A DNA stretch of 7,202 bases from Chloroflexota bacterium. GTDB lineage: Bacteria > Chloroflexota > Ktedonobacteria > Ktedonobacterales > Ktedonobacteraceae. Within the stretch, counting starts at the first letter, position 1. Each line of letters opens with the position of its first letter. The stretch covers positions 3,242 to 10,443 of the forward strand of contig JAJZEJ010000582.1 of NCBI GenBank assembly GCA_021828635.1. The letters are read 5' to 3'. Below the pieces are notes generated by a model. That model was given only the letters and a program-made list of their open reading frames with translations, made no database searches and was not told the DNA's origin. A program made the position numbers and the translations under genes. Positions 6,823 to 7,202 of the stretch are shown here, one piece after another.

Positions 6823-6902
6823 ATGCATTTCTCCTCAGCGATGACTATTGTAAGCACTGTCTCGTTAGAGGTAACGGTCGCAATGAAAATGTAACTATCG
6901 TA

Positions 6903-6929
6903 ATTGTAGCACACAATATAAGAGGTCAA
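6903..6929 (-). promoter_or_regulatory. Candidate promoter for the cytidylate-kinase-like gene
   Basis: On the minus strand TTGACC (6929-6924) is followed after 15 bp by TACAAT (6908-6903), which has TGC directly before it, an extended -10 element. The spacer is short, which the extended -10 can offset. The start would be near 6896, giving a leader of about 70 bases. In that leader CGTTA/TAACG (6863-6867 and 6872-6876) form a small hairpin with a 4-base loop. Confidence 0.45.
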
Positions 6930-6936
6930 AGACTCT
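6921..6936. repeat. Short dyad over the -35 box of the cytidylate-kinase-like gene
   Basis: AGAG(G)TC and GACTCT pair with one bulged base around AAA. The dyad overlaps the TTGACC box and lies 20 bp after the stop codon of the gene at the right edge. It may be an operator or a weak transcript end for that gene. No T-run of useful length follows on the minus strand, so a terminator role is doubtful. Confidence 0.22.
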
Positions 6937-6955
6937 GTTATCTGATAGGGATGAC

Positions 6956-7202
6956 TTACTTCCACATCTCTGCCAGCATGCGTTTAACCCGTATCAGCCA
7001 GGCAGGAAGCGTCGAGGCCCAGGCCAACCGTTCGAACATATCATCAATCAATATTTCCTCATTTAGCATAGAGGATGAGAAAAAGAGGTCTTCTAGTGGT
7101 CCATTCATGATGGCAATGGGTGCAATCAGCATAAGAGCTTCGCTTAGTAATGCAGCTTCACCTTTAGCCGGTTGACAGAGTTCAGCATAGGCATGCAGAA
7201 AG
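6956..7202 (-). CDS. Unrecognised protein, C-terminal 81 residues, cut by right edge
   Basis: The minus strand is open from the right edge to TAA at 6958-6956. The visible 81 residues look like real coding sequence: balanced composition, no low-complexity run, and a pattern of hydrophobic and charged residues fitting several amphipathic helices. Visible stretches include EAALLSEALMLIAPIAIMNG (15-34), an acidic patch NEEILIDDMFERLAW (47-61), and a basic end LIRVKRMLAEMWK (69-81). I do not recognise the family, and there is no catalytic motif or metal-binding pattern. It has the same orientation as the cytidylate-kinase-like gene, but a 133-bp gap holding a promoter candidate separates them, so an operon is uncertain. 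The opposite strand is also open at 6951-7175, but its product is Ser/Ile-rich and has no ribosome-binding site, so the minus frame is preferred. Confidence 0.6.
   Translation of the reverse strand, partial: FLHAYAELCQPAKGEAALLSEALMLIAPIAIMNGPLEDLFFSSSMLNEEILIDDMFERLAWASTLPAWLIRVKRMLAEMWK

Noticed and set aside
6478..6894. Plus-strand open frame opposite the cytidylate-kinase-like gene
   Set aside because: His/Thr-rich product with no family pattern, antisense to a gene with clear motifs.
1..7202. A new defence or mobile system
   Set aside because: No integrase, transposase, nuclease, toxin-antitoxin pair, reverse transcriptase, array or target-site duplication is visible; the genes look like ordinary chromosomal ones.

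Overview
The window looks like chromosomal DNA of moderate GC from a free-living bacterium, most likely Chloroflexota and possibly the Ktedonobacteria. This rests on style rather than a marker gene: a membrane-anchored Ser/Thr kinase with a double CPRC zinc ribbon and a GYAPLEQ activation segment, a cytidylate-kinase-like protein, a short homoserine dehydrogenase and a 14-helix DHA2 exporter. Treat the taxon as a moderate-confidence inference. I see no rRNA, tRNA, CRISPR array, insertion sequence or attachment site.

Layout from left to right. (1) Positions 1-262, minus strand: the N-terminal 87 residues of a histone-deacetylase-family amidohydrolase that runs off the left edge. (2) Positions 370-900, plus strand: a divergently transcribed Lrp/AsnC regulator. 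The 107-bp gap between them holds a CATCG/CGATG dyad. (3) Positions 901-1169: a promoter and a leader with a dyad at the predicted transcription start and a 9-bp direct repeat. (4) Positions 1170-2972, plus strand: a transmembrane Ser/Thr kinase whose last 65 bases overlap the next gene. (5) Positions 2908-3987, plus strand: homoserine dehydrogenase. (6) Positions 4103-4133: a strong extended -10 promoter with a palindrome over its -35 box. (7) Positions 4186-5994, plus strand: an MFS exporter starting at GTG. (8) Positions 6085-6822, minus strand and convergent: a cytidylate-kinase-like P-loop protein. (9) Positions 6956-7202, minus strand: the C-terminal 81 residues of an unrecognised protein that enters from the right edge.

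How the genes may work together. The Lrp/AsnC gene and the deacetylase gene are divergent, an arrangement often linked to local regulation. The kinase and homoserine dehydrogenase overlap and are probably co-transcribed and translationally coupled, which ties a signalling protein to a step of Thr/Met synthesis by position only. The exporter has its own promoter, with a dyad placed where a repressor would sit, but no matching repressor gene is in the window.

I do not see a convincing new multi-gene system. The best leads are the kinase/hom overlap, the exporter operator, the dyad at the kinase transcription start, and the substituted NGTT-type motif in the dehydrogenase.
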